Shown: positions 1 through 6,556, counted from the stretch's first letter. The stretch is DNA of 7,642 nt from JASFWK01 sp050049355 (GCA_050049355.1 JASFWK010000104.1:1-7642), one strand, 5' to 3'. Made by a program: numbers and translations. The notes: generated by a model not told the origin, from the sequence alone.

Positions 1-172
1 GCTCGTGAAGGGCTACGCCGGGCAGTAGCGGCAAGGCGTAGAACCACGCGGCCAACTCTGGATCTTGTACCAGCAGCAGGGCGGTCCCCTGAAGGTGGCG
101 GTGTATCCATCGCTCCAGGACCAGCAAGGGGACTAGGGAGGCAGCGAACCAGAGGAAAGCGGTCCAGTCCAT
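1..172 (-). CDS. Small membrane protein, possible M50-like metallopeptidase (N-terminal fragment)
   Basis: The first 57 codons of a gene that runs off the left edge of the window. It is too short to appear as a long ORF, but it reads cleanly from an ATG at 170-172. The N-terminus MDWTAFLWFAASLVPLLVLE looks like a transmembrane helix. A short amphipathic stretch follows (about residues 21-44), then a second hydrophobic segment ending in LLPGVALHE at residues 49-57. A small hydrophobic residue before HE, at the end of a membrane segment, is how the HExxH zinc motif begins in M50 site-2-protease-type membrane peptidases, but the rest of the motif lies outside the window. An AAGG sequence about 9 bases before the ATG could serve as ribosome binding site. 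It starts 24 bases after the tpiA stop with no terminator between, so it is probably cotranscribed with tpiA and the upstream kinase. That it is a real gene is fairly likely; the peptidase call is tentative. Confidence 0.55.
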   Translation of the reverse strand, partial: MDWTAFLWFAASLVPLLVLERWIHRHLQGTALLLVQDPELAAWFYALPLLPGVALHE

Positions 173-196
173 CGGGTTGAGCCTTGCGAGGCTGCC

Positions 197-961
197 CTAG
201 TGCGCGACCAGGCTCTTGCGCACGATGACCGCGAAGTCCTCGGCGCTCAGGCTGGCCCCGCCGACCAGGGCTCCGTCGATCTCGGGCTCCTGCATAAACT
301 CGGTGCAGTTGGCGGGCTTCACGGACCCGCCATACTGGATGCGAATCTCCTCAGCGATATCTTCTCCGTAAAGCTCGGCCAGGCTGGCCCGGACCACGTC
401 GCCGATGATACGAGCGGCGTCGGGTCCGTGGGCCGGGAGACCGGTGCCGATGGCCCAAATGGGCTCATAGGCCACGACGGCGCCGCGAGCCTGTTGTGTC
501 GTCACGCCCTGGAAAGCGGCCCGCACCTGTGAGCTCACCACGGCCTCCGTCTGCCCAGATCGATTCTGCTCCAGGTTCTCGCCTACGCATACGATTGGCG
601 CCAGGCCGTGATCGAGAGCGGCGTGGAGTTTCTTGTTGATTATCTCATCGGTCTCTCCAAAGATGGTCCGCCGCTCTGAGTGGCCGATGATGACATAATC
701 GCAGAGGCCCGCGAGCATCCGAGGCGAGACCTCGCCGGTGAAGGCGCCGGCCTCCTCCCAATGCATATTCTGAGCGCCGACGCGGATTGGTGAGCCCTCC
801 ACCGCTCGGCGTGCCGCCTCCAAGGCCGGGAAAGGCGGGCAGATTGCCACCTCGATCTCTGTGACGCCTTCGAGGCGGGCTTTCAGTTCGGTCCCCAAAG
901 CGATCGTCTCTTCAACAGTCTTGTGCATCTTCCAGTTTCCGGCGATGAATGGCGTCCGCAT
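197..961 (-). CDS. tpiA: Triosephosphate isomerase
   Basis: Interconverts dihydroxyacetone phosphate and glyceraldehyde 3-phosphate in cytoplasmic glycolysis and gluconeogenesis. The 254-residue product has the usual length and every family landmark. These are AGNWKMHK with catalytic Asn9 and Lys11, the IIGHSERR motif with electrophile His94, and CVGE around Cys125. Catalytic Glu166 lies in AYEPIWAIGTG, with flexible loop 6 at about 167-175. The phosphate-binding GGSVKPAN is at 211-218 and GALVGGASL is near the C-terminus. The ATG start is supported by GAGGGG at 968-973, six bases upstream, and by alignment of the N-terminus with the family. It follows the kinase gene after 35 bases without a visible terminator and precedes a membrane-protein gene by 24 bases, so it is probably expressed from the kinase promoter. 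Finding tpiA behind a signalling kinase, rather than next to pgk or gap, is somewhat unusual. Confidence 0.98.
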   Translation of the reverse strand: MRTPFIAGNWKMHKTVEETIALGTELKARLEGVTEIEVAICPPFPALEAARRAVEGSPIRVGAQNMHWEEAGAFTGEVSPRMLAGLCDYVIIGHSERRTIFGETDEIINKKLHAALDHGLAPIVCVGENLEQNRSGQTEAVVSSQVRAAFQGVTTQQARGAVVAYEPIWAIGTGLPAHGPDAARIIGDVVRASLAELYGEDIAEEIRIQYGGSVKPANCTEFMQEPEIDGALVGGASLSAEDFAVIVRKSLVAH

Positions 962-996
962 CTTGTTCCCCTCTCTAGGTGCTCAGTCCTCTTCCA

Positions 997-2907
997 CTAT
1001 GGCTCATCCGCTACACGGATGATGTGCTCCAGGCTAGTAATCAGTTCGTCGGCTCGGCGATCACCGAGCTCGTCCCAATGTTCGTCTACCCACACCAGGA
1101 GCTCTCGCAGTATCTGAACCGCTCCCTCGTGATCTCCCCCTTCCAACGCCCCTTGGGCCTGGTCCAGCTGCTCGGTGATTGTAGACCTCAGCTCCTCTTC
1201 AGGTATCTCGCCTGCCAGCAAGTGGAGGCCCCTGATCTCTCGCTGGATGAACTGATCCCTTCCTCCTTCTTCTAGCATTGCCAATTGCTGTTCCGCACGA
1301 GTTCTAAGACCGTGCGGGATTGCTTCTTGGTCAAGCACGAACTCCAACTCCCTCCGCGCTGCCTCCCAGTTGCGCTCTCGGGTGTAGCAGATGGCCAGGC
1401 CGTAGTGGCCCCAGGCCAGCTGCGGATCCAGGCGCAGGGCGGTATCCAACTCCGGGCGGACCTCGGCACATAGACTACCTTGACCCAACGCGATCAGGGC
1501 ATTGTACGCGTGAGCGGAGGGATCCCCAGGCGCCTCCTCCAGCATCCATCCAACTTGCTGACTGGCCTCGTCCCACCTCTCCATCAGCAATGCTGTCTCC
1601 GCTGCCATTCCGTGCATAGCGAGGTTGCCCGGATTGGCCTCGAGTCCCTCCGTGAGGAGCTGTGCAGCTCGACCGTATTCTCCTCTCTTCATCAGAAGGT
1701 CGGCAGCCTCCAGATAGGCAGGTACAAGTTGGGGATCGGCCTCCTGCGCTTGTCCATACAGGTTGAGCGCGCGTACGGGATTGTCTTGCTCTCGGGCACT
1801 GCGAGCTCTCTCCAGGAGCTGTACAGCGCCTTCGGGTCCCGGAAGCATGTTGGACTGCTGCTGCTTCGCCAGACCCAATCCTAGGAGCCCGAGGAAGCCT
1901 ACCACCACCAGGGCCGCCGCGCCGCCGATGAGCCAGGGCCAGCGACGCCTCTTGGTCCTGATTTGTTTCTCTTCCTCTCTTCCCTCCTCTGTCTCCTTCT
2001 TCGCTTGAGCCACCGTCTCAACTGGATCAGCCATGGCGGGCGGCGGTGCAGCGACCGTCTCGGAAAGGGGGAACTCAGCAGCATCATCCACTGCTTCTTC
2101 GAAGGCAGCCGTCAGCTCCGCTACCGACTGGAATCGGTCATTTGGGTTCTTGGCTAACGCCTTCAGTAGGATTCGCTCAAATGCCTCGGGGAGGTCTGGC
2201 TTGATGCTGGAGGGGAGCGGAAGAGGGGTGAAGATGTGGTCGTGGACAACAGCGTAGGGGGTGTCTGCCTGGAAAGGGGTGCGACCCACCAGCAGTTCGT
2301 ACAGAACCACGCCCAGGGAGTAGACATCGGTACGGGCATCCAGCTGGATGTCCCCCTTGGCCTGCTCGGGCGAGATGTACTGCGGAGTGCCCACCATCAT
2401 GTCGCCTGTGAGGGTAGATTCCCCGCCCTCGGCCATCCGCGCCAGGCCAAAGTCAGCCAGGTAGATCTTCCCATCGGGGGTGAGAATGACGTTGGAGGGC
2501 TTGATGTCTCTGTGCAGGACTCCCTCGCCATGAGCGTAGGAGAGGGCACTTCCTACCGCCTCCAATACCTGATGCACTTCTTCCAGGCTCAATGAGCCGC
2601 GCTGGAGGCGAGCCTTCAAGGTCTCTCCCTCCACGAACCGGATCACCAGGTAGGGATGGTCGCGATGCTCGGCGTAATCGTAGATGGGGACAATGGCCGG
2701 GTGCTCGAGTTTGGCGACGATCCGTGCCTCCCGCTTGAAGCGGGCCAGGAAGCTGGGATCTTCCTGCAGGGCGGTGTGAAGAACCTTGATGGCTACATAC
2801 CGGTCTAGCGCAGCGTGGTAGGCCTTGAACACAGTGGCCATGCCACCCCGTCCTAGCTTCTCGACGATGCGGTATGGCCCTACGTTCTCGCCAATCGTGA
2901 AAGGCAT
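997..2907 (-). CDS. Membrane-anchored Ser/Thr protein kinase with C-terminal TPR domain
   Basis: A Hanks-type (PknB-like) kinase of 636 residues. The kinase domain spans about residues 12-270: glycine loop LGRGGMATV (18-26), VAIK Lys41, helix-C Glu60, HRDIKPSN with catalytic Asp134, DFG at 152-154, and the GTPQYISPEQ activation-segment end (173-182). Ser164, Thr165 and Thr167 are plausible autophosphorylation sites. An acidic, Ala/Pro-rich linker (about 272-316) and a basic TKRRR cluster precede one transmembrane helix at about 323-347. By the positive-inside rule the kinase is cytoplasmic and the rest lies outside the membrane. That outer part holds four or five TPR-like helical pairs (about 358-530) and a further helical tail to 636, with no PASTA repeats. 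The start is fixed by GGAGGA six bases upstream and by a promoter just beyond it; an open frame continues upstream to 3516 but looks non-coding. It is the first gene of a probable operon with tpiA. Its ligand and substrates are unknown. Confidence 0.93.
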   Translation of the reverse strand: MPFTIGENVGPYRIVEKLGRGGMATVFKAYHAALDRYVAIKVLHTALQEDPSFLARFKREARIVAKLEHPAIVPIYDYAEHRDHPYLVIRFVEGETLKARLQRGSLSLEEVHQVLEAVGSALSYAHGEGVLHRDIKPSNVILTPDGKIYLADFGLARMAEGGESTLTGDMMVGTPQYISPEQAKGDIQLDARTDVYSLGVVLYELLVGRTPFQADTPYAVVHDHIFTPLPLPSSIKPDLPEAFERILLKALAKNPNDRFQSVAELTAAFEEAVDDAAEFPLSETVAAPPPAMADPVETVAQAKKETEEGREEEKQIRTKRRRWPWLIGGAAALVVVGFLGLLGLGLAKQQQSNMLPGPEGAVQLLERARSAREQDNPVRALNLYGQAQEADPQLVPAYLEAADLLMKRGEYGRAAQLLTEGLEANPGNLAMHGMAAETALLMERWDEASQQVGWMLEEAPGDPSAHAYNALIALGQGSLCAEVRPELDTALRLDPQLAWGHYGLAICYTRERNWEAARRELEFVLDQEAIPHGLRTRAEQQLAMLEEGGRDQFIQREIRGLHLLAGEIPEEELRSTITEQLDQAQGALEGGDHEGAVQILRELLVWVDEHWDELGDRRADELITSLEHIIRVADEP

Positions 2908-2913
2908 CCTACT

Positions 2914-2919
2914 TCCTCC
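2914..2919 (-). promoter_or_regulatory. Ribosome binding site of the kinase gene
   Basis: GGAGGA on the minus strand, six bases before the ATG at 2905-2907. It is a near-perfect Shine-Dalgarno sequence and decides the start codon against the upstream in-frame extension that would begin at 3516. The residues that follow (MPFTIGENVG, then PYRIVEKLG) are the usual beginning of this kinase family. Confidence 0.85.
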
Positions 2920-2946
2920 AGGTACTGGAAGTCTCAACTGGCGGCC

Positions 2947-2975
2947 ATTATAGCAGAGGTGGGTAGAGAAATCAA
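2947..2975 (-). promoter_or_regulatory. Sigma70-type promoter of the kinase-tpiA operon
   Basis: On the minus strand, TTGATT (2970-2975) lies 17 bases upstream of a perfect TATAAT (2947-2952). The -10 is preceded by TGC, giving an extended -10 (TGnTATAAT). Transcription would begin near 2940, leaving a leader of about 33 bases that contains the strong ribosome binding site. Spacing and both boxes fit the housekeeping consensus well. The placement also argues that the upstream in-frame extension of the kinase is not translated. No start site has been measured; this is prediction from sequence. Confidence 0.75.
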
Positions 2976-3082
2976 AGCAGCCCTCCAACCCCAGGTGCGC
3001 CACTCGACGATCGAGACGGGAAAGCTCCCCGGGCCACACGCGAGACTCCTCTGCTCGATTCTCGTGCGTATCTCCTTCTTTG

Positions 3083-3091
3083 TGGTATAAT
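3083..3091 (+). promoter_or_regulatory. Extended -10 promoter facing the membrane-protein gene
   Basis: TGGTATAAT is an exact extended -10 element (TGnTATAAT). I see no good -35 at 16-18 bases; the region around 3059-3071 is only weakly similar, as is common for extended -10 promoters. Transcription would start near 3098, giving a leader of roughly 130 bases that includes the palindromic repeat at 3125-3181. It would serve the membrane protein, methyltransferase and possibly the FAH-family gene. Confidence 0.5.
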
Positions 3092-3124
3092 CTCTCTCGC
3101 GATGACAGGTATTGATGCCTGAGC

Positions 3125-3181
3125 CTCACCGCCGAGATGCAGAGTTCACAGAGATTCTCAGACCAGAGTCCCTGCGGTGAG
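3125..3181. repeat. Imperfect palindromic intergenic repeat with CAGAG units
   Basis: The ends are a perfect 8-base inverted repeat: CTCACCGC at 3125-3132 and GCGGTGAG at 3174-3181, with partial complementarity continuing inward. Inside are three CAGAG units at 3140, 3149 and 3164, and the small palindrome GAGATTCTC at 3151-3159. The composition resembles degenerate intergenic repeats of the ACCGCAGAGACGCAGAG type that occur in many environmental bacterial genomes; that resemblance is from memory and not searched. It lies in the predicted leader of the rightward transcript, where it could form a stem. A chance palindrome cannot be excluded from a single copy. Confidence 0.4.
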
Positions 3182-3231
3182 AAGATGAGTCCAGAAGCGC
3201 GCCAGCACAGTGAGTGAAGGAAGATGGCCCG

Positions 3232-4110
3232 ATGACAGAACTTCGCAATGGCGGGCTCATTCGCGTCCAAGTTCACGCTGGGAGAACCCTTGGCTGGGTT
3301 CTTCCAGTTTGGGCCGCTCTCTGCGGGGCGGTCGCCTCTGGGGATTTTGTCCTGAGCGCGGTGGGTGGAGGGCGTCTGTTGATTGTCTTTCTGTTGGTGG
3401 AGGCTGGATGGGGCACTGTGTGGAGCGCACTGGCCACCACCGACTGGGCTACTCCTATCCGCCGTTGGCGGAACTGGTCTATGGATGTACGCTTGGCTTT
3501 GCTTCCCTATGCTCAACCTGGCTCGCCGGGCTATCGTTCAGCTCGCTGGCTCGCTCAGTTGCGTGCATGGTGGCGTCAGATCGTGGTTCCCACCGTCGGC
3601 TCGAGTGTGGGCAAGGTGATGGTCGGGCTGGCGATGTCGCTGATCCTGGCAGCTGCGGCTGCGCCGGAGCTGGCGATGCTGAGCCTGGCTGCCTTCGCTC
3701 TGATGCAGCTGGCTCTTGTCCTGGAGCGAGGGCGTGGGCAGCCGCCGCTGGGGTGGGACTGCGCTTTCAGGGTGGGATTGCCCTGGCTCGCTGGCCACCT
3801 TGCCTTCACCCCCCTTAGTCTTCCCTCGGTTGCCCTGGCGATGGTCTTCTCCACGACGGTCGCTGGAGCGGGCGCGGTCGATCGAAGGTGGAGGCGTATA
3901 CTGTGGACAGGGGGGCAGCTCTGCGCTGCTTCTCTTCTCATTCTTCTCCATCGTCCCCTGGCGGCCCTCTTCCTCACGTTGCTCCTGTCTCCCCAGTGGC
4001 TGCTCGCTGCTTGGTCCCCGCGTACCACATCCTCCAACCCGCCTGGATGGATCCGGCGGTCCTGGCCTTGGCTGGTGGCGGGGATGCTTCTGTCGGCTTG
4101 GGCGCTGTAG
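3232..4110 (+). CDS. Polytopic membrane protein of unknown function
   Basis: I do not recognise the family. The 292-residue product is strongly hydrophobic, with about seven to eight likely membrane segments: near 20-37, 46-67, 127-145, 147-163, 182-214 (perhaps two), 229-261 (perhaps two) and 278-291. Between the second and third lies a Trp- and Arg-rich, apparently polar region (about 71-120) that could be a cytoplasmic loop. Two basic loops (RRWRR near 219-223 and IRR near 274) support a membrane topology. The ATG at 3232 is preferred because AAGGA lies about 10 bases upstream; a GTG at 3214 in the same frame would add six residues. There are no Cys/His clusters or obvious catalytic motifs. 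The stop codon is one base from the start of the methyltransferase gene, so the two are almost certainly cotranslated and perhaps act together at the membrane. An UbiA-like or other lipid-related role crossed my mind but no diagnostic Asp-rich motif is visible. Confidence 0.82.
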   Translation: MTELRNGGLIRVQVHAGRTLGWVLPVWAALCGAVASGDFVLSAVGGGRLLIVFLLVEAGWGTVWSALATTDWATPIRRWRNWSMDVRLALLPYAQPGSPGYRSARWLAQLRAWWRQIVVPTVGSSVGKVMVGLAMSLILAAAAAPELAMLSLAAFALMQLALVLERGRGQPPLGWDCAFRVGLPWLAGHLAFTPLSLPSVALAMVFSTTVAGAGAVDRRWRRILWTGGQLCAASLLILLHRPLAALFLTLLLSPQWLLAAWSPRTTSSNPPGWIRRSWPWLVAGMLLSAWAL

Positions 4111-4111
4111 G

Positions 4112-4975
4112 ATGGTATGGATCTTAGCGCTCGCTGGGCTCCTCCTCTTGGCGGCTTTGATCTACTGGCAGCTGGTTGTCGGTGAGGGAACGTACCTTGG
4201 GCCCCGTGTGGTTGTCCTACTCTACGATTTGGCGGCCGCCACCTATGAGCGTATCAAGCGATTCGACCACTACTACGAGCAGAGATTCCTGGGCCTGCCG
4301 TTGGCCCAGGCTCTGCAGCTGGTCCCTACCCCTATCGTACTGGACGTAGGGACTGGCACGGGACGGTTGCCTCGCGCGCTGCTCTTCCAACCGAATTTCC
4401 GCGGCCATGTGGTGGGACTAGATCTCTCTCGACGGATGCTGAAGGAAGCCAGTCGGCTCATGCGTCCCTACTTCGAGCGGGTGACTCTCATCTGGCAGGA
4501 TGCCCGCACTCTGCCCTTCCTGGATAACACCTTCGACGCGGTGACCTGTCTCGAAGTTCTCGAGTTCACTCCGGATCCGGAGGGAGTGCTGCGGGAGCAG
4601 GTGCGGGTTCTGCGTCCTGGGGGGGTGCTCTTAGTCTCGAACCGGGTCGGTCCGGATGCACCCTTGCTGCCCGGAAGGGCTTTTTCGCGTCCGGCGTTTG
4701 GGGCTCTCCTGCGCAGCCTCCCGCTGGAGGAGATACATATTCGGTCTTGGCAGGTGGACTACGACTTGGCCTGGGCACTGAGGACCGGTACGCCCGGAGG
4801 CGGAGGAGAGCGACCACTGCCGGAGATTCTCCGTTGTCCAGCTTGTGGCCACAGCCCGCTGCCCATGCGGGAGGGGGCCTACCGCTGTGCTGGCTGCGGC
4901 TGCGCCTATGCCGTGGCTGATGATGGAGTGATCGAGATGACAGAGCGCACCTTAGGTCTCTGGATCGCTGGCTGA
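4112..4975 (+). CDS. Membrane-anchored class I SAM-dependent methyltransferase with C-terminal zinc ribbon
   Basis: A 287-residue protein in three parts. Residues 2-23 form a hydrophobic N-terminal anchor. Residues about 36-215 are a Rossmann-type methyltransferase: motif I VLDVGTGTG at 76-84, Asp104 in VGLDLS as the likely ribose ligand, Asp130 in WQDARTLPF, the FDAVTCLEVLEF strand at 141-152, and VLRPGGVLLVSNR at 166-178. Residues about 241-276 form a Trm112-like zinc ribbon with CPAC (242-245) and CAGC (259-262) followed by an AYAVADDGVIEM segment. The acceptor substrate cannot be told; the anchor and coupling to a membrane protein suggest a lipid, quinone-like or membrane-bound substrate, which is inference. 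The start lies one base after the upstream stop (TAGGATG), with no strong ribosome binding site, consistent with translational coupling. An open frame extends upstream to 3716 but that part is a shadow of the membrane-protein gene. Confidence 0.9.
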   Translation: MVWILALAGLLLLAALIYWQLVVGEGTYLGPRVVVLLYDLAAATYERIKRFDHYYEQRFLGLPLAQALQLVPTPIVLDVGTGTGRLPRALLFQPNFRGHVVGLDLSRRMLKEASRLMRPYFERVTLIWQDARTLPFLDNTFDAVTCLEVLEFTPDPEGVLREQVRVLRPGGVLLVSNRVGPDAPLLPGRAFSRPAFGALLRSLPLEEIHIRSWQVDYDLAWALRTGTPGGGGERPLPEILRCPACGHSPLPMREGAYRCAGCGCAYAVADDGVIEMTERTLGLWIAG

Positions 4976-5067
4976 TGGAGCACGCACTTCTCAACGTGGA
5001 GCCGGTCGTGATCTGCTTCTTGCGCCGACTGGCTCTGTGACACTGATCTCTAGGAGAAGGGCAGAAG

Positions 5068-5847
5068 ATGACCGGAACACGGGTCGTACGTTACGAGAGA
5101 GAAGGTGGTCCGCGGTGGGGACTGGCCGAGGGAGGACAGATCCGGGAACTCCGTGGAGATCCATATGGAGAATGGGAGCCAGGTTCGGAGGTTGGGACGC
5201 TGGAGGAAGCTACCCTATTGGCTCCGGCTGCTCCAACCAAGATCCTCTGCGTGGGCCGCAACTATCCCGCTCACGCCGCCGAGCATCATTCTGAGGTCCC
5301 TCCGGAGCCGCTTCTGTTCCTCAAACCCCCCAGTGCCTTGATTGGTCCACAGATGCCAATCCTTATGCCGTCCCAATCGGCGCGCGTGGACTACGAGGCG
5401 GAGCTGGCTGTGGTCATCGGTCGCCGGTGCCGGAACGTGTCTCCGGAAGAGGTCTGGGCCTACGTACTGGGTGTGACCTGCGCCAACGATGTCACAGCTC
5501 GCGACCTACAGCAGCAAGATGGACAGTGGACTCGCGGCAAGGGGTTTGATACGTTCTGCCCCGCAGGACCCTGGGTGGTGACGGGGTTGTCGGAGGTGGA
5601 GGTGGCCGATCTGACGGTTGCCTGCCGGGTGAACGGGGAGATCCGTCAGGCTGCTCGAACCTCTGAGATGGCGTTTAGCACTGCGGAACTCATTGCCTAC
5701 GCGGCGGCGGTGATGACCCTGGAACCTGGAGACCTCTTCCTTACAGGTACGCCGGCCGGTGTAGGGCCCCTGCACGCCGGGGACGTTGTGGAGGTGGAGG
5801 TGGAGAAGATCGGAGTGCTGAGCAATCCAGTAAGGAAAGCCCAATGA
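5068..5847 (+). CDS. Fumarylacetoacetate hydrolase (FAH) family protein
   Basis: A 259-residue cytoplasmic enzyme of the FAH superfamily, which cleaves, decarboxylates or isomerises 2-oxo or acylpyruvate-type compounds with a bound divalent metal. An N-terminal domain of about 55 residues, as in 2-hydroxyhepta-2,4-diene-1,7-dioate isomerase-like proteins, precedes the catalytic fold. The fold shows KILCVGRNYPAHAAE (58-72), FLKPPSALIGP (84-94), VDYEAELAVVIG with metal ligands Glu110 and Glu112 (107-118), ANDVTARDLQ with Asp141 (139-148), the RGKGFDTFCPAGPW segment with Lys158 (156-169), and the LTGTPAGVG loop (225-233). All expected metal ligands are present. The exact substrate cannot be assigned from sequence; acylpyruvase or oxaloacetate-related activities are known in the family. 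The start has AGGAG at 5052-5056 and GAAGGG at 5056-5061. It lies 92 bases after the methyltransferase in the same direction, possibly cotranscribed. Confidence 0.93.
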   Translation: MTGTRVVRYEREGGPRWGLAEGGQIRELRGDPYGEWEPGSEVGTLEEATLLAPAAPTKILCVGRNYPAHAAEHHSEVPPEPLLFLKPPSALIGPQMPILMPSQSARVDYEAELAVVIGRRCRNVSPEEVWAYVLGVTCANDVTARDLQQQDGQWTRGKGFDTFCPAGPWVVTGLSEVEVADLTVACRVNGEIRQAARTSEMAFSTAELIAYAAAVMTLEPGDLFLTGTPAGVGPLHAGDVVEVEVEKIGVLSNPVRKAQ

Positions 5848-5851
5848 CCCC

Positions 5852-5873
5852 CTCTGGTCCGGTTCACCCAGAG
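5852..5873. terminator. Weak hairpin in the convergent spacer
   Basis: CTCTGG (5852-5857) pairs with CCAGAG (5868-5873) around a 10-base loop, just after the FAH stop codon and in the 74-base gap between two convergent genes. There is no T-tract on either strand, so as an intrinsic terminator it is poor. It is listed because its position is where a terminator is expected. Confidence 0.2.
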
Positions 5874-5921
5874 AGCATTGGGAAGGAATCGCTCACGCTC
5901 CAACCAAAGACGACCAGGGAC

Positions 5922-6545
5922 TCACCTCAGCCACGGGTTTGACTGCTTTTCCCGCGCAACTGTGGTCCTTGGACCGTGACCAGGGTAGAGCACGGTGTCG
6001 TCGGGCAAGCCAAACAGGATCTCCCGAATAGAGTGCATCAAAGTGTCCCTGTCACCTCCGGGCAGATCCACCCGACCCACTCCCATAGCGAATAGCGTGT
6101 CTCCGTCGAAAGCCACCCCCTCTTCTTCCAGATAGAACGTAACGCCGCCGGGGGAGTGGCCTGGGGTATGCAGCACCTGAAACCGGAGCAATCCCACCTC
6201 CAGCAGATGCCCGTGTTCCAGTTCCAGGTCTGGCAGGGGGCTCTTCTTCACCTGTACGCCGAAAAGGGGGCCGCCCCCTTGTCCCTCAAGGATGGGAAGC
6301 TCTGCGGAATGGAGGGCGAGGGGCGCTCCAGTGGCGGCCACGATGTCAGCGTTGGCTCCCATGTGATCGAAGTGGCAGTGGGTGTTGAGGACGTACCGGA
6401 TGGCGAGTTTGCTTGCCTTGATTGCCTTCAGGATTCGCTCTGGATGCCCTCCGGGGTCGATTACCACCCCCTCGCGGGTCTCCCTGCAACCCACCACATA
6501 GCAGTTGGTGCTGGTGATACCCACGTGGATTGTGTGTAGGATCAT
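5922..6545 (-). CDS. Metallo-beta-lactamase-fold hydrolase, glyoxalase II-like
   Basis: A 207-residue cytoplasmic hydrolase of the metallo-beta-lactamase superfamily, most like the small glyoxalase II-type (YcbL-like) thioester hydrolases. The complete binuclear metal site is visible: THCHFDH at 55-61 (His56, His58, Asp60, His61), His130 in LHTPGHSPGG, Asp148 in AFDGDTLF and His190 in YPGHGPRTT. It lacks the extra C-terminal substrate-binding domain of classical glyoxalase II, so hydroxyacylglutathione itself is not an assured substrate. The start at 6543-6545 is chosen because GGGAGG (6551-6556) sits five bases upstream and the N-terminus MILHTIHVGITSTNCYVVG matches the family's first strands. 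An upstream in-frame ATG at 6647 would add 34 residues but would overlap the predicted promoter. It is downstream of acpS on the same strand but has its own promoter, and it converges with the FAH gene. Confidence 0.93.
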   Translation of the reverse strand: MILHTIHVGITSTNCYVVGCRETREGVVIDPGGHPERILKAIKASKLAIRYVLNTHCHFDHMGANADIVAATGAPLALHSAELPILEGQGGGPLFGVQVKKSPLPDLELEHGHLLEVGLLRFQVLHTPGHSPGGVTFYLEEEGVAFDGDTLFAMGVGRVDLPGGDRDTLMHSIREILFGLPDDTVLYPGHGPRTTVAREKQSNPWLR

Positions 6546-6550
6546 GCCCG

Positions 6551-6556
6551 CCTCCC
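6551..6556 (-). promoter_or_regulatory. Ribosome binding site of the MBL-fold hydrolase gene
   Basis: GGGAGG on the minus strand, five bases from the ATG at 6543-6545. It decides this start over the in-frame ATG 34 codons upstream, which has no comparable site. Confidence 0.75.

Noticed and set aside
1285..2595. Several plus-strand open frames opposite the kinase gene
   Set aside because: All lie within the kinase coding region on the opposite strand, show no recognisable motifs, and follow from the high GC content.
3538..4037. Two minus-strand open frames of 137 and 153 codons opposite the membrane-protein gene
   Set aside because: They are antisense shadows of the membrane-protein gene, are rich in Arg, Ser and Pro, and have no domain or start signal.
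3716..4111. Upstream extension of the methyltransferase frame to 3716
   Set aside because: It overlaps the membrane-protein gene in another frame, and its translation is Ser/Pro/Arg-rich with no family resemblance; the methyltransferase anchor begins naturally at 4112.
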